Source of the DNA: UM-FILTER-49-7 sp964599895
Lineage (GTDB): Bacteria > Acidobacteriota > Holophagae > Thermotomaculales > Thermotomaculaceae
Direction: 5' to 3'
DNA length: 59,310 nt
Assembly: GCA_964599895.1 (NCBI GenBank)
Contig: CAZRHT010000008.1
Location: forward strand, 1 to 59,310
The position numbers and the translations under genes were made by a program. Position 1 is the stretch's first letter. Each line of letters opens with the position of its first letter. A model generated the notes under the pieces. It was not told the DNA's origin and ran no database searches. It saw only the letters and a program-made list of their open reading frames with translations. Positions 34,535 through 44,078 of the stretch are shown here, piece after piece.

Positions 34535-36244
34535 TCAGGAACCGGAAAGTTTCTTCTCCAACCTTGCCCATGAGTCTCTCAGGGAAACGGAGCGATTGAA
34601 TACGGGCTCACCCGGTTTGCTCAGTTTTTCGTCGAGAGAGAAATACCCCGTTCTTAGAAACTGGAAAGAATGGCCAGTTTTGGCAGTGGCCATGGAAGGT
34701 TCCAGAATACAATCGGAAAGGATGGTTACAGAGTCAGGATTGAGATTTGAAAGGAATGTTTCTCCCTCCAATATATCTTCGGGGTTCTCCTTCAAGAACA
34801 GTTTGTCAAACAGTCGAACCTCAGCGGATATACCTTCCGATGCTGAAACCCAGTGGAGTGTCCCCCTCACTTTTCGCCCGTCATCAGTCCAACCGCCACG
34901 ACTTTGAGGGTCGTGCGAACAGTGAATTTCCAGAATATTCCCCGAATCATCCCGAATTACCTCGTTACACGTTATGTAATAGGCATGTTTTAAGCGAACT
35001 TCCATCCCAGGGGCAAGACGAAAATACTTTTTTGGAGCATCTTCCCTGAAATCGGTCCGTTCAATGTAGATTTCCCGTGTAAAGGGGATTTTTCGGCTAC
35101 CTGCTTCCGGATTTTCCGGGTTATTTTCGCCTTCCATCATCTCGATCTTGTTTTCGGGGAAATCGGTGATGACCACCTTGAGTGGGTCAAGGACGGCCAT
35201 AACGCGATTTGCTCGTTTGTTTAAGTCTTCCCGAAGGCAGTGTTCAAGCAAAGCCACATCCACGGTACTCCCACGCTTGGCAATGCCGATTCGGTCACAA
35301 AAATCTCGGATTGACTCAGGCGTATATCCCCGTCGCCTCAATCCGGAAATTGTTGGCATTCTGGGATCATCCCAACCATCTACAACTTTTTCCTCTACAA
35401 GTTGAAGGAGTTTTCGTTTGCTCATGATTGTGTAGCTTAAATTCAACCTGGCAAATTCGATTTGCTGAGGGCGGTAAGTCCCCAGTTCGATGAGGAACCA
35501 GTCGTATAGAGGGCGATGGTCCTCAAATTCCAAAGAACAGAGAGAATGGGTGATTCTTTCAATTGAGTCTTCCAATCCGTGAGCCCAATCATACATAGGA
35601 TATACACACCACTTGTCTCCTGCTCGATGATGGTTTGCATGGAGAATCCTGTACATAACAGGGTCCCGCATATTGAGGTTGGGATGCGCCATGTCAATTT
35701 TTGCCCGAAGCGTCCGGGAGCCATCAGGAAATTCCCCGTCGCACATACGCTGGAACAGGTCCAGGTTTTCCTCTACTGACCGGTCCCGAAAAGGGCTGTT
35801 CCTGCCTGGTTCCGTCAATGTCCCACGATATTCGACAACCTCAGCAGCCGATAAATCGCAAACATAGGCTTTCCCTTTCTTTACCAGTTGAAAGGCGTAT
35901 TCAAGCATCTGGTCAAAATAGTCAGAAGCATAATAGAGACGGTCCTCCCAATCAAAGCCAAGCCATGACACATCCTTGATAATGGACTTTACGTACTCGT
36001 CTTCCTCTTTTGCCGGATTGGTATCGTCAAAACGAAGGTTGCACTTTCCGCCTGGGTACTCATCTGCAATTCCAAAACTGAGACAGATGGCTTTTCCGTG
36101 ACCAATGTGCAGATATCCATTGGGTTCTGGCGGGAAACGGGTATGAACGCGACCATCATATTTACCTGTTTCCAGGTCATGGTCTATGATACTGCGGATA
36201 AAATCTCTAGCTTTTGATGGTTCTTCTTGAGTGTTTTTTGTCAT
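34535..36244 (-). CDS. glnS: Glutaminyl-tRNA synthetase
   Basis: 569 residues from the ATG at 36244, which has AGGAG 7 bases upstream; a start six codons earlier lies over that site. HIGH motif PPEPNGYLHIGHGKA, KMSKS-type motif TIMSKRKL, and the RFDDTNP and GWDDPRMPT segments are characteristic of GlnRS and not of GluRS. The C-terminal beta-barrel domains that read the anticodon are present. GlnRS is a minority route in bacteria; most make Gln-tRNA by amidation. A tRNA-Gln gene with anticodon CTG begins 155 bases from its start codon, on the other strand. Confidence 0.97.
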   Translation of the reverse strand: MTKNTQEEPSKARDFIRSIIDHDLETGKYDGRVHTRFPPEPNGYLHIGHGKAICLSFGIADEYPGGKCNLRFDDTNPAKEEDEYVKSIIKDVSWLGFDWEDRLYYASDYFDQMLEYAFQLVKKGKAYVCDLSAAEVVEYRGTLTEPGRNSPFRDRSVEENLDLFQRMCDGEFPDGSRTLRAKIDMAHPNLNMRDPVMYRILHANHHRAGDKWCVYPMYDWAHGLEDSIERITHSLCSLEFEDHRPLYDWFLIELGTYRPQQIEFARLNLSYTIMSKRKLLQLVEEKVVDGWDDPRMPTISGLRRRGYTPESIRDFCDRIGIAKRGSTVDVALLEHCLREDLNKRANRVMAVLDPLKVVITDFPENKIEMMEGENNPENPEAGSRKIPFTREIYIERTDFREDAPKKYFRLAPGMEVRLKHAYYITCNEVIRDDSGNILEIHCSHDPQSRGGWTDDGRKVRGTLHWVSASEGISAEVRLFDKLFLKENPEDILEGETFLSNLNPDSVTILSDCILEPSMATAKTGHSFQFLRTGYFSLDEKLSKPGEPVFNRSVSLRDSWARLEKKLSGS

Positions 36245-36356
36245 TCTGAACTCCTGTTTCATAGTGTACTCAATATCAGTTCGCTATTCTATCACAGGCA
36301 GACAATAAGCATGTGCCTGCTTTAATGCTAGACTGCAAATTTTTCGCCAAAACTCC

Positions 36357-36385
36357 TTGATTTTAGTTGGAGGGGTGGCTATAAT
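36357..36385 (+). promoter_or_regulatory. Promoter of the tRNA-Gln / tRNA-Glu genes
   Basis: TTGATT (36357-36362), a 17-base spacer and a perfect TATAAT (36380-36385). The first tRNA begins 13 bases after the -10 box, and both tRNAs probably share this transcript because only 9 bases separate them. Confidence 0.75.
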
Positions 36386-36398
36386 GCATTGGACTGGT

Positions 36399-36472
36399 TG
36401 GGAGATCGTCTAATGGCAAGACGCCAGGCTCTGGATCTGGTTATCGGGGTTCGACTCCCTGTCTCCCAGCCA
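36399..36472 (+). tRNA. tRNA-Gln (anticodon CTG), CCA encoded
   Basis: Full cloverleaf: acceptor TGGGAGA with TCTCCCA, D arm GTC/GAC, anticodon stem CCAGG/TCTGG around a loop with CTG at 36431-36433, and T arm CGGGG TTCGACT CCCTG. Discriminator base G (36469) fits glutamine identity, and CCA is encoded (36470-36472). A T-run follows. It reads CAG codons. Confidence 0.96.
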
Positions 36473-36481
36473 TTTTTTTTC

Positions 36482-36556
36482 GGGGCATTCGTCTAGGGGT
36501 TAGGACGCCGGCCTCTCACGCCGGAAACAGGGGTTCAATTCCCCTATGCCCTACCA
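36482..36556 (+). tRNA. tRNA-Glu (anticodon CTC), CCA encoded
   Basis: Acceptor GGGGCAT with ATGCCCT, anticodon stem CCGGC/GCCGG around a loop with CTC at 36515-36517, T arm AGGGG TTCAATT CCCCT, discriminator A and encoded CCA. It reads GAG codons. It lies 9 bases after tRNA-Gln. Confidence 0.96.
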
Positions 36557-36746
36557 AACATTCTCCAGAGCAGGAAGAAAGTTTCTATCCCCCAAAATAT
36601 AATCATTACACCACCTTGTTCGTACCAGATTTTCCGAGTTTTATACGTTTAACTTAATTCTGAAGGAAAAGAGTAAATTTAAGTGGAAAAAACCTGTGCG
36701 ATTGCTATACTATAGATAACAGAAACAGGCAAGTGGGAGGAATGAA

Positions 36747-37715
36747 ATGGATTTCGAAGCTTTGGGTAAATTGACGAACGATGTGAGTGCACTTCAAAAG
36801 CAACAAACCGTAATGCTGAACAGGCTTGAAAAACTGAATGAAAAATCGGACTCAATTTCAGAGGTCGTGTACGCAAGGATTCTAAAGGACTATCAACATA
36901 ATCTGGAACAACTGAATATGGAGCTATCCCCGCTCTACGACCAGTTGAAATTGAGAAAGGCTGAGCTCATGGAATCAATTGATGAAGTTGAAGAAGAGCT
37001 GAAGGCATACATGGTCGAAAAGGAAGAGATTTCTGTCCGGGCAGAGTTAGGCGAATTTACTGAAAAGAAGGCAGCTTCTAAAATTGACGCACTGGAAAAA
37101 GAAAATGAAGACAAGTTTGACCGGTTGAACAAGTTGAAATCTGAACTGGAGAAAGTTGACGAGGTTCTGGCAGCTGAGGTTGGTTCTGGTGAAATGCCGA
37201 TTTCTGTCTTGGAATCCGCCGAAGAGTTGGGAGAAGACATTCCTGAAGCAGTTGCTGATGATATTCAGGAGGATCTTGCAGGTGATGAGCCTTCTACATT
37301 GAGTGAGGAAATGCCCCAGGAGGACATGCTACCTCCGCCACCGCCCACAGATGGTCCCGTGGATGAAACGGAAAAGACGATTCTGGACCTGGGAGAGGAA
37401 CTGCAGCAGGGAAGCACAGTACTTTACCGTCCCCCAACCTTGACTATTCTATCAGGAGAAAAGAAAGGGACTGAATTTCGCCTCAAAATGGGTGTAACGA
37501 ATATCGGAAGTGGACAGGAGAATGACATTCGTATCGATGATCCTTCAATTGCTGAAAAACATGCTCAAATTACCTTTGGTCCGGACGGTTTCACAATTTA
37601 TGATTACAATACACCCGGCGGAATTCAGGTGAACGGACAAAGAATTTCCGAGCATCTTGTTCAAAATGGAGATAAAATTCAGATCGGTGATGCTGAACTT
37701 CGTTTTGAAAACTGA
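36747..37715 (+). CDS. Coiled-coil protein with a C-terminal FHA domain
   Basis: 322 residues. The first 150 are a strongly charged coiled coil; then an acidic, proline-rich stretch (DMLPPPPPTDG) and a possible phosphorylation-type segment (DETEKTILDLG). Residues about 228-322 form an FHA domain with LTILSGEKKGTEF, TNIGSGQENDIRI, SIAEKHAQI and GIQVNGQRI, the fold that binds phosphothreonine. It lies 11 bases before a Ser/Thr kinase, so it is a likely substrate or reader of that kinase. GGGAGG precedes the ATG. Confidence 0.85.
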   Translation: MDFEALGKLTNDVSALQKQQTVMLNRLEKLNEKSDSISEVVYARILKDYQHNLEQLNMELSPLYDQLKLRKAELMESIDEVEEELKAYMVEKEEISVRAELGEFTEKKAASKIDALEKENEDKFDRLNKLKSELEKVDEVLAAEVGSGEMPISVLESAEELGEDIPEAVADDIQEDLAGDEPSTLSEEMPQEDMLPPPPPTDGPVDETEKTILDLGEELQQGSTVLYRPPTLTILSGEKKGTEFRLKMGVTNIGSGQENDIRIDDPSIAEKHAQITFGPDGFTIYDYNTPGGIQVNGQRISEHLVQNGDKIQIGDAELRFEN

Positions 37716-37726
37716 AAAGGCGATAA

Positions 37727-39571
37727 ATGAACAAAATCGGTAAATATGAAATCAGGTCTGAACTCGGAAGAGGTGCAATGGGTATCGTGTACCTCGGCTA
37801 CGATCCTGTAATCGAACGTCCGGTTGCCATCAAAACCATGAATGCTGAAGCCTTTGAAGAAGAAGAGCAGAAGCAGCGTTTTCTCAGAGAAGCGCGATCA
37901 GCTGGTGCTATGCAACATCCCAACATTGTAACTATTTACGAGATGGGAATGGAGGGAAATACTCCCTACATTGCCATGGAATATGTTGAAGGACAGGATC
38001 TTACACAGTTGATAAAGAAGGGAGAACCAAGATCGCTAGAGGATAAGCTGGCTATTATGGCTCAACTCTGCGACGCATTGTATTTTGCACATAAGAAAGA
38101 AGTAATTCACAGAGATATAAAGCCGGGAAATATTCGGATTTTGACGGACGGAACCGTGAAAATCATGGATTTCGGCATTGCGAAAAAGCAGGACTCCGAT
38201 TTCACCCGTACCGGACTTGTTGTCGGTACACTCTCTTATATGTCACCGGAGCAGGTACAGGGGAAACCTCTCGATCCAAGAAGTGATCAATTCTCCGCAG
38301 GGGTTGTGTTTTATCAGATGCTCACAGGTAAGAAACCTTTTGGAGGGGACAATCTGACAAATGTGATCTATCAGATTATATCATTCAATGTAAATACACT
38401 TGAACTTCCTGGAACCCCCACAGTGATGAAAAAAATAGTGCAGAAAATGATGAACCCCGATCCGGAAAAGCGATTCCGAACATGCGGTGAAGTGGCCACT
38501 CTCCTGAGACAGGAGCTCCAGTATTTACAAGGAGAAGGCGAGGCACCAACTGTGTTGCTCGACGCAGAAGATCAAAGTGTTCCACCGATTCCACCTCTTT
38601 TGGAGGGCTTGCCCACTGGGCAAGCACAGGTCCCACCGCTTCCAGGTCATGTGTCAACTGGGCAAGCACGGCCGATGGCCGCTCCCGAGCCTGTGAAAAA
38701 GAAGAACCCTTTGCCCATCGTCCTGGGTATATTGCTTTTTGTCGCCATTTTGGGTGTGGGAGGAGTGTTAGGCTACCGGAAATTTATTCAACCCCGACAA
38801 ACCGCTCCGGTGACGGACAAATCAAAGTCGGAAGAAGAAAACCCGACAAATAAACTTGGAGAAGAAATGCCTTCCGGTGAAAAGCAAGTTTCTGAAGCTG
38901 AATCGGGCATTCAAACTGAAGAATCAAATCCCGCTAAATCTATTTCCGCCCAAACAAACGGAAAGTCGCAGAAGGATATGAAAAATATCCAGCCAGCAAC
39001 TGTACAGACATCTCCCGAAACTCAGAAGCAAAATAGAGGTTCAAACTCTGCTATCCGGACAATGACAAAAACGAACAAGAATCCAACACCGGTTCAGACG
39101 AAAAAAGAGACGATTCCAAAACAGTTGATACCGACCCCAAATAAAACGAATGAAACTGAAACAGCCGGACCTGAAAAAGTGTTCAAGAAAGAAGGGCAGG
39201 GGCTCCAAATCCTGGCTCTGCATAAGGTTTTCGCAGAGTATCAGCCAAGAATAGAGAAGTTTAAGGCGCGAGTGCTGAACATGCCGCTGGGTCAGAGAAA
39301 GGCAATGTTTTCAAGAGAGATTAATATGGGTAGATTGTCGCTGGGAAATAACAACAAAATCCCTGCGGCCTTTCATTTTTACAAATCCGTCATCCTTCAG
39401 CCGAGAAATAGAGACGGCTATGCCTGGCTTGTTGCTACTCTAGTAGATGTGAAGGCATATGAAGACGCGAGAAGAGTAGTTAAGAAAGCGGCTGAGGAAG
39501 GGGTTTCTGTTTCAGAGATGAATACCAATATGCGCTTTAAGATTGCCTATCAGAAGCTGCAAATGCATTGA
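37727..39571 (+). CDS. Membrane Ser/Thr protein kinase (PknB-like) with a TPR-like tail
   Basis: 614 residues. Kinase domain at about 7-270: glycine loop ELGRGAMGIVYLG, ATP lysine in PVAIK (Lys36), HRDIKPGN (about 128), DFG (about 147) and GTLSYMSPEQ in the activation segment. A Pro/Gly-rich linker with a short repeat (PTGQAQ, STGQAR) leads to a membrane helix (about 330-350), then a Lys/Thr/Asn-rich stretch outside and a C-terminal part resembling TPR repeats (AAFHFYKSVILQPRNRDGYA). PASTA repeats, common in PknB, are absent, so the ligand differs. It is coupled with the FHA gene in one operon. Confidence 0.92.
   Translation: MNKIGKYEIRSELGRGAMGIVYLGYDPVIERPVAIKTMNAEAFEEEEQKQRFLREARSAGAMQHPNIVTIYEMGMEGNTPYIAMEYVEGQDLTQLIKKGEPRSLEDKLAIMAQLCDALYFAHKKEVIHRDIKPGNIRILTDGTVKIMDFGIAKKQDSDFTRTGLVVGTLSYMSPEQVQGKPLDPRSDQFSAGVVFYQMLTGKKPFGGDNLTNVIYQIISFNVNTLELPGTPTVMKKIVQKMMNPDPEKRFRTCGEVATLLRQELQYLQGEGEAPTVLLDAEDQSVPPIPPLLEGLPTGQAQVPPLPGHVSTGQARPMAAPEPVKKKNPLPIVLGILLFVAILGVGGVLGYRKFIQPRQTAPVTDKSKSEEENPTNKLGEEMPSGEKQVSEAESGIQTEESNPAKSISAQTNGKSQKDMKNIQPATVQTSPETQKQNRGSNSAIRTMTKTNKNPTPVQTKKETIPKQLIPTPNKTNETETAGPEKVFKKEGQGLQILALHKVFAEYQPRIEKFKARVLNMPLGQRKAMFSREINMGRLSLGNNNKIPAAFHFYKSVILQPRNRDGYAWLVATLVDVKAYEDARRVVKKAAEEGVSVSEMNTNMRFKIAYQKLQMH
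38607..38669 (+). repeat. 42-base period direct repeat with a palindrome inside the kinase linker
   Basis: ACTGGGCAAGCAC occurs at 38615-38627 and again at 38657-38669, 42 bases apart, encoding PTGQAQ and STGQAR. The first copy overlaps a perfect palindrome, GCTTGCCCA-C-TGGGCAAGC (38607-38625). The frame is kept, so it looks like a small coding duplication in a flexible linker. Confidence 0.6.
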
Positions 39572-39672
39572 GGGATTTGACAAGATAAGAAGACAATCAA
39601 ACTTGTGTCACAAATGGATGATAAGTTATTAAAAAACTGAGTTGTTATGTGATTCTTTCGTGAGTTGCTGCG

Positions 39673-39701
39673 TTGACCGGTTTCACACTTTCTGATATAG
39701 T
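39673..39701 (+). promoter_or_regulatory. Sigma-70-like promoter of lepA
   Basis: TTGACC (39673-39678), a 17-base spacer and TATAGT (39696-39701); the lepA ATG follows 25 bases later with GGAGG. Confidence 0.75.
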
Positions 39702-39725
39702 TTGCCCCTGAAGACGGAGGAATGA

Positions 39726-41531
39726 ATGCTAAATTCACATATACGAAACTTCTCAATAATTGCTCACATTGACCACGGAAAATCTACCCTTGCAGACCGG
39801 ATTCTTGAAAAGACAGAGGCCATTGAACTTCGTGACATGAAAGCCCAGATTCTGGATGATATGGATCTTGAAAGAGAGCGTGGAATTACCATCAAGGCCC
39901 ATTCAGTTACAGTTAAATACCACTCCAAGAAAGGAGATGATTACATTTTCAATTTGATTGACACACCGGGGCACGTGGATTTTTCCTATGAAGTTTCAAG
40001 AAGTCTGAAGGCATGCGAAGGTGCATTGCTGGTTGTTGATGCTTCCCAGGGAGTTGAAGCACAGACATTGGCCAATACATATATGGCAATCGAAAATGAT
40101 CTCGAGATTCTTCCGGTACTCAACAAAATCGATCTTCCATCGGCTGAGCCAGAAAGGATTCTGAGACAGATTGAGCAGGTAATTGGACTGGAGACTGAGA
40201 ATGCCTGTATGGTTTCGGCAAAAACGGGCGAGGGAATTGATAATGTACTGGAAAGTATTGTTTCGATATTCCCCGCACCGAAAGGTGACGTTGATGCCCC
40301 GCTCTCAGCATTGATTTTTGATTCCTGGTTCGATTCCTATCGGGGCGTTATTATTCTTGTCAGGGTATTTGAAGGTACTGTTTCAGCTAAGATGAAAATA
40401 CGATTGATGGCCCGTGCGAAGACTTTCGATGTAGATGAGGTGGGCATTTTTTCACCCAAGATGACTCCCCAGAAGTCCTTGTCGGCCGGTGAAGTCGGAT
40501 ATATAATTGCCGGGATCAAAACAATTCAGGATTCAAAAATTGGTGATACGATTACGGAAGTTGGACGGGAAACAGCTCAGGCCCTTCCAGGGTTTCAAGA
40601 AATGAAACCCGTGGTCTTCTCCTCATTTTTCCCTACAGACAACGCTCAGTATGATGACTTGAGAGATGCTGTTGAAAAACTTCGGCTCAACGATTCTGCC
40701 TTTGTATATGAACCGGAAACATCTGATGCCCTTGGTTTTGGATTTCGTTGTGGATTCCTGGGCCTTCTTCATATGGAAATTACTCAGGAACGGCTGGAGC
40801 GGGAATATGGACTAGAATTGATTTCTACTGCTCCCGGAGTGGAATACAAACTGACACTAACGGATGGATCTGTTCAGTTCATCTCCAATCCCTCCAAAAT
40901 ACCGGAACCGCAGTATATTCGGCAGATTGAAGAACCAATTGTAACGGCAACTATTGTAACGCGTTCAGACTTTGTAGGAAACATTCTAAAGCTCTGTGAA
41001 GAGCGCAGAGGCATTCAAAAGCGACTTGAATATGTTTCTGAAGATAGAGTTCTCATTGAGTATGAATTGCCTTTGAACGAAATCGTGCTTGATTTCTACG
41101 ACAAATTGAAATCTATGTCCAAGGGGTATGCGTCATTTGACTATGCAATCAGTGGAATCCGGGCGTCCAAACTGGTGAAACTGGACATTCTTGTTAATGG
41201 AGACCCGATTGATGCGCTTTCTGTCATTGTACATATGGAAAAGTCATTCACGCGAGCTCAAGCTCTGACGCGGAAGATGAAGGAACTCATTCCACGCCAG
41301 ATGTATGAGGTGGCAATCCAGGCCGCAATAGGCAGACGAATTATTGCCCGTACGACAGTAAAGGCCATGCGAAAAAATGTGCTCGCAAAGTGTTATGGCG
41401 GGGATATTACGCGGAAACGAAAACTTCTGGAAAAGCAGAAGGCCGGAAAAAAGCGGATGAAATCGGTGGGAAAGGTACAGATTCCCCAGGATGCTTTTAT
41501 GGCCATTCTGAAAATCAATGATGAGACGTAA
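39726..41531 (+). CDS. lepA: Elongation factor 4 (LepA), ribosome-associated GTPase
   Basis: 601 residues, full length. G1 motif AHIDHGKST, G3 DTPGHVDFS and G4 NKIDLPSA are present, with the LepA-specific C-terminal domain (ITRKRKLLEKQKAGKKRMKS). LepA acts on the ribosome, influencing translation initiation and elongation. It has its own promoter and ribosome site (GGAGG). Confidence 0.98.
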   Translation: MLNSHIRNFSIIAHIDHGKSTLADRILEKTEAIELRDMKAQILDDMDLERERGITIKAHSVTVKYHSKKGDDYIFNLIDTPGHVDFSYEVSRSLKACEGALLVVDASQGVEAQTLANTYMAIENDLEILPVLNKIDLPSAEPERILRQIEQVIGLETENACMVSAKTGEGIDNVLESIVSIFPAPKGDVDAPLSALIFDSWFDSYRGVIILVRVFEGTVSAKMKIRLMARAKTFDVDEVGIFSPKMTPQKSLSAGEVGYIIAGIKTIQDSKIGDTITEVGRETAQALPGFQEMKPVVFSSFFPTDNAQYDDLRDAVEKLRLNDSAFVYEPETSDALGFGFRCGFLGLLHMEITQERLEREYGLELISTAPGVEYKLTLTDGSVQFISNPSKIPEPQYIRQIEEPIVTATIVTRSDFVGNILKLCEERRGIQKRLEYVSEDRVLIEYELPLNEIVLDFYDKLKSMSKGYASFDYAISGIRASKLVKLDILVNGDPIDALSVIVHMEKSFTRAQALTRKMKELIPRQMYEVAIQAAIGRRIIARTTVKAMRKNVLAKCYGGDITRKRKLLEKQKAGKKRMKSVGKVQIPQDAFMAILKINDET

Positions 41532-41653
41532 AGGTATGTGCCAGGGAAATCAAGATTGAGGTTGGAAATAAGTGATGATTGATGTCTTTAGAAAAATACT
41601 CCAGAACCAGCCCTTGACAACCTGTTACATCAGCCAAAGGAGATTCTGAAAAT

Positions 41654-42676
41654 ATGAAAGTCCGTTTTTCTGCCTTTGCAACACTCCTGATTTGTCTCTT
41701 CATAATCACCGCTTTTGTGTTTGTGTTTGTTTTTTTCAAGGAATACACGGTTTCCGAAACAATACGGATACAAAGGGGTGAAAGCATTGGCCAGATAGCG
41801 GAAAATCTGTTCAAAAATAGAGTAATTGACAACCCGCTTACCTTCAAGCTCGGAACACGTGTTTTCCGGGTCGAACGAAAAATCAAGGCAGGCTTCTATC
41901 GTTTTGAGGGAAAAACAACTCTGTACAAGGTCATAATGGAACTGACTACGGGGAAAGACCGTCTCCTTAGACTCACTTTCCCGGAAGGTTTGACCTGTCA
42001 GGAGATGTTTGCCATTCTCACAGCGCATCATCTGGGAAGTGAAGAAAACTATATGCAGTTGTTTAATCATCCCGCTGGCCTGATACCTCCTGAATTTGGA
42101 GAAGCCCCGACATTGGAGGGTTTTCTGTTTCCCGACACCTACCTGTTTCCTGAAAGAGCCTCGGAACGGGAAGTTATTCAACAGATGATCCAGCAATTTC
42201 AGATACGTTTTCACTCTGCATCTGAAAATGCGTCTGTTTCTCAGCAACTGAGTCAATATCAGAGGTTGATTCTAGCGTCCCTTGTGGAGAAGGAAACAAG
42301 TAGGGAAGGGGAGAGAGATCTTGTAGCTTCTGTATTTCTGAACCGTCTCAGGATTCATATGAAGCTGGACTGTGATCCCACAATTATATATTCCCTGATG
42401 CGGAACGGCCGATGGGACGGGAACATCCGCAAAGCAGACATTTCCATGGAGGACCCCTACAACACCTACGTTCATGGCGGATTACCCCCCGGACCCATAG
42501 CAAATCCCGGCGCAGCAGCATTATACGCTGTGTTTCATCCGGTACGAAGTACCTACCTCTATTTCGTCTCCAGGAATGACGGAACCCATGTGTTTGCAAG
42601 TCATTACAGTCAGCACCTCGAGAACGTAAGACGCTATCAGATCCGATACTGGCGGAAAAAGAGATATCAGAAATGA
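41654..42676 (+). CDS. mltG: Endolytic transglycosylase MltG
   Basis: 340 residues: an N-terminal membrane helix (LLICLFIITAFVFVFVFF), a LysM-like subdomain (RIQRGESIGQIAENL), and a YceG domain with LEGFLFPDTY, the catalytic Glu in SLVEKETSREGER (about residue 212) and YNTYVHGGLPPGPIANPG. MltG cuts nascent peptidoglycan strands in the periplasm, setting glycan length. AAGGAG lies 11 bases before the ATG. It overlaps the U32 gene by four bases. Confidence 0.95.
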   Translation: MKVRFSAFATLLICLFIITAFVFVFVFFKEYTVSETIRIQRGESIGQIAENLFKNRVIDNPLTFKLGTRVFRVERKIKAGFYRFEGKTTLYKVIMELTTGKDRLLRLTFPEGLTCQEMFAILTAHHLGSEENYMQLFNHPAGLIPPEFGEAPTLEGFLFPDTYLFPERASEREVIQQMIQQFQIRFHSASENASVSQQLSQYQRLILASLVEKETSREGERDLVASVFLNRLRIHMKLDCDPTIIYSLMRNGRWDGNIRKADISMEDPYNTYVHGGLPPGPIANPGAAALYAVFHPVRSTYLYFVSRNDGTHVFASHYSQHLENVRRYQIRYWRKKRYQK

Positions 42677-43884
42677 AGATCCCGGAATTACTGGCACCGG
42701 CAGGAAACTTCGCAAAAATGAAAACGGCTCTTCATTTTGGTGCGGATGCTGTTTACCTGGGCCTGAAACAATTCTCTCTGCGCAGTTTTGCAGGAAATTT
42801 CACGATTGAAGAACTGGAAGAGGCCCTGAATTACGCTCACTCACTGGGGAAAAAGGTTTACGTAGCTTTGAACATGATACCGGTATCCGCTGATTTTAAA
42901 GATCTATCTGCTATTTTGCCGAAGTTGTACAATCTCAAACCCGATGGCGTCATTGTTTCAGATCCCGGTGTCATGTCCTTTCTGAGGCGAGAGGCTCCGG
43001 AACTCAGGCTCCATCTCAGTACCCAGGCAAATACCCTGAACAGCGAGTCTGTGGCTTTCTGGGGGAAGTCGGGTATACGGAGAATTGTACTGGCACGAGA
43101 ACTGTCAATTGAGCAGATTCAAGAGATTGCCGCAAGCAGTGGGATAGAACTGGAAGTATTCACCCACGGTGCGCTTTGTATTTCTTACTCAGGGCGATGC
43201 TTCCTGTCATTATACATGTCCGGTCGGGATGCGAATCGGGGCGAATGTGCTCAGAGCTGCAGGTGGCAGTATCGTGTATTGGAAGAGACAGAAAGAGATG
43301 GAGAGTATTTCCCCATTGAAGAGGACTCCAGGGGAAGTTATATCTTTAATTCCAAAGATTTATGCGCGCTTCCTCTGTTGCCTGAACTGGTTTCCGCCGG
43401 GGTAAACTCGCTTAAGATTGAAGGCAGGATGAAATCAACTCATTACGTTGGCATTACTGTAGATGTATATAGAAGAGGCCTGGATATCCTGAAGGAAAGA
43501 GGAGACTCAGAATTTCGGGAGGTTGCTCCCGATTTGGTCGCGGAACTCGCCCGGGTGAGTAATCGGGGATTTACGACCAATTTTTTGAAAGGCACACCGG
43601 AACAGGATGAATATAGTTTTGAGAAATGCGAGGTATCGAATCCATATGCGTTTCTTGGAGAAGTAGTGGAGAAACATGACGAATACCTGGCTTTGAATCT
43701 GAAGAACCCGGTTCGTCAAGGCGATTCCATTGAATTATGTGACAGAGGATTCTTACGCGAAAAAGTAACAGTGAAACAGATACTGGATAATGCTGGTAAT
43801 GCCTCGGATTTTGGTCGTTCAGGAGAGGTTATTCGATTGAATGGCCATTTTCAAACAGGCGTTGGCGGACTGGCCCGAAAATGA
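42673..43884 (+). CDS. U32 family peptidase-like protein (TrhP/RlhA-type)
   Basis: 403 residues. PELLAPAGNFAKMKTALHFGADAVYLG and the signature ELEVFTHGALCISYSGRC with downstream cysteines (GECAQSCRW) define the U32 group. Despite the name, characterised members such as TrhP and RlhA are involved in hydroxylation of tRNA or 23S rRNA and hold an iron-sulfur cluster through these cysteines. Which RNA is modified here cannot be told. It overlaps mltG by an ATGA. Confidence 0.88.
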   Translation: MKIPELLAPAGNFAKMKTALHFGADAVYLGLKQFSLRSFAGNFTIEELEEALNYAHSLGKKVYVALNMIPVSADFKDLSAILPKLYNLKPDGVIVSDPGVMSFLRREAPELRLHLSTQANTLNSESVAFWGKSGIRRIVLARELSIEQIQEIAASSGIELEVFTHGALCISYSGRCFLSLYMSGRDANRGECAQSCRWQYRVLEETERDGEYFPIEEDSRGSYIFNSKDLCALPLLPELVSAGVNSLKIEGRMKSTHYVGITVDVYRRGLDILKERGDSEFREVAPDLVAELARVSNRGFTTNFLKGTPEQDEYSFEKCEVSNPYAFLGEVVEKHDEYLALNLKNPVRQGDSIELCDRGFLREKVTVKQILDNAGNASDFGRSGEVIRLNGHFQTGVGGLARK

Positions 43885-44078
43885 CGGAAACCTCTTCTGT
43901 GGAACAATAAGCACTTTTGGCATAGGATCGAAAACTCGCGACAAGGCATCGTTTGCGGGTCTCGTTATCAAAGAAAACTATGTTAGAATCCAGATAAGAT
44001 TGGCGGTAGGGACCGTTTTGGAACAAAATGATAGACTTTCGAAACAGGACGTTGATCAGCGTTGAACAAGAGGTTGAT

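Noticed and set aside
41630..42256. 208-codon open frame on the minus strand
   Set aside because: Opposite mltG, whose catalytic motifs are intact; no family resemblance.
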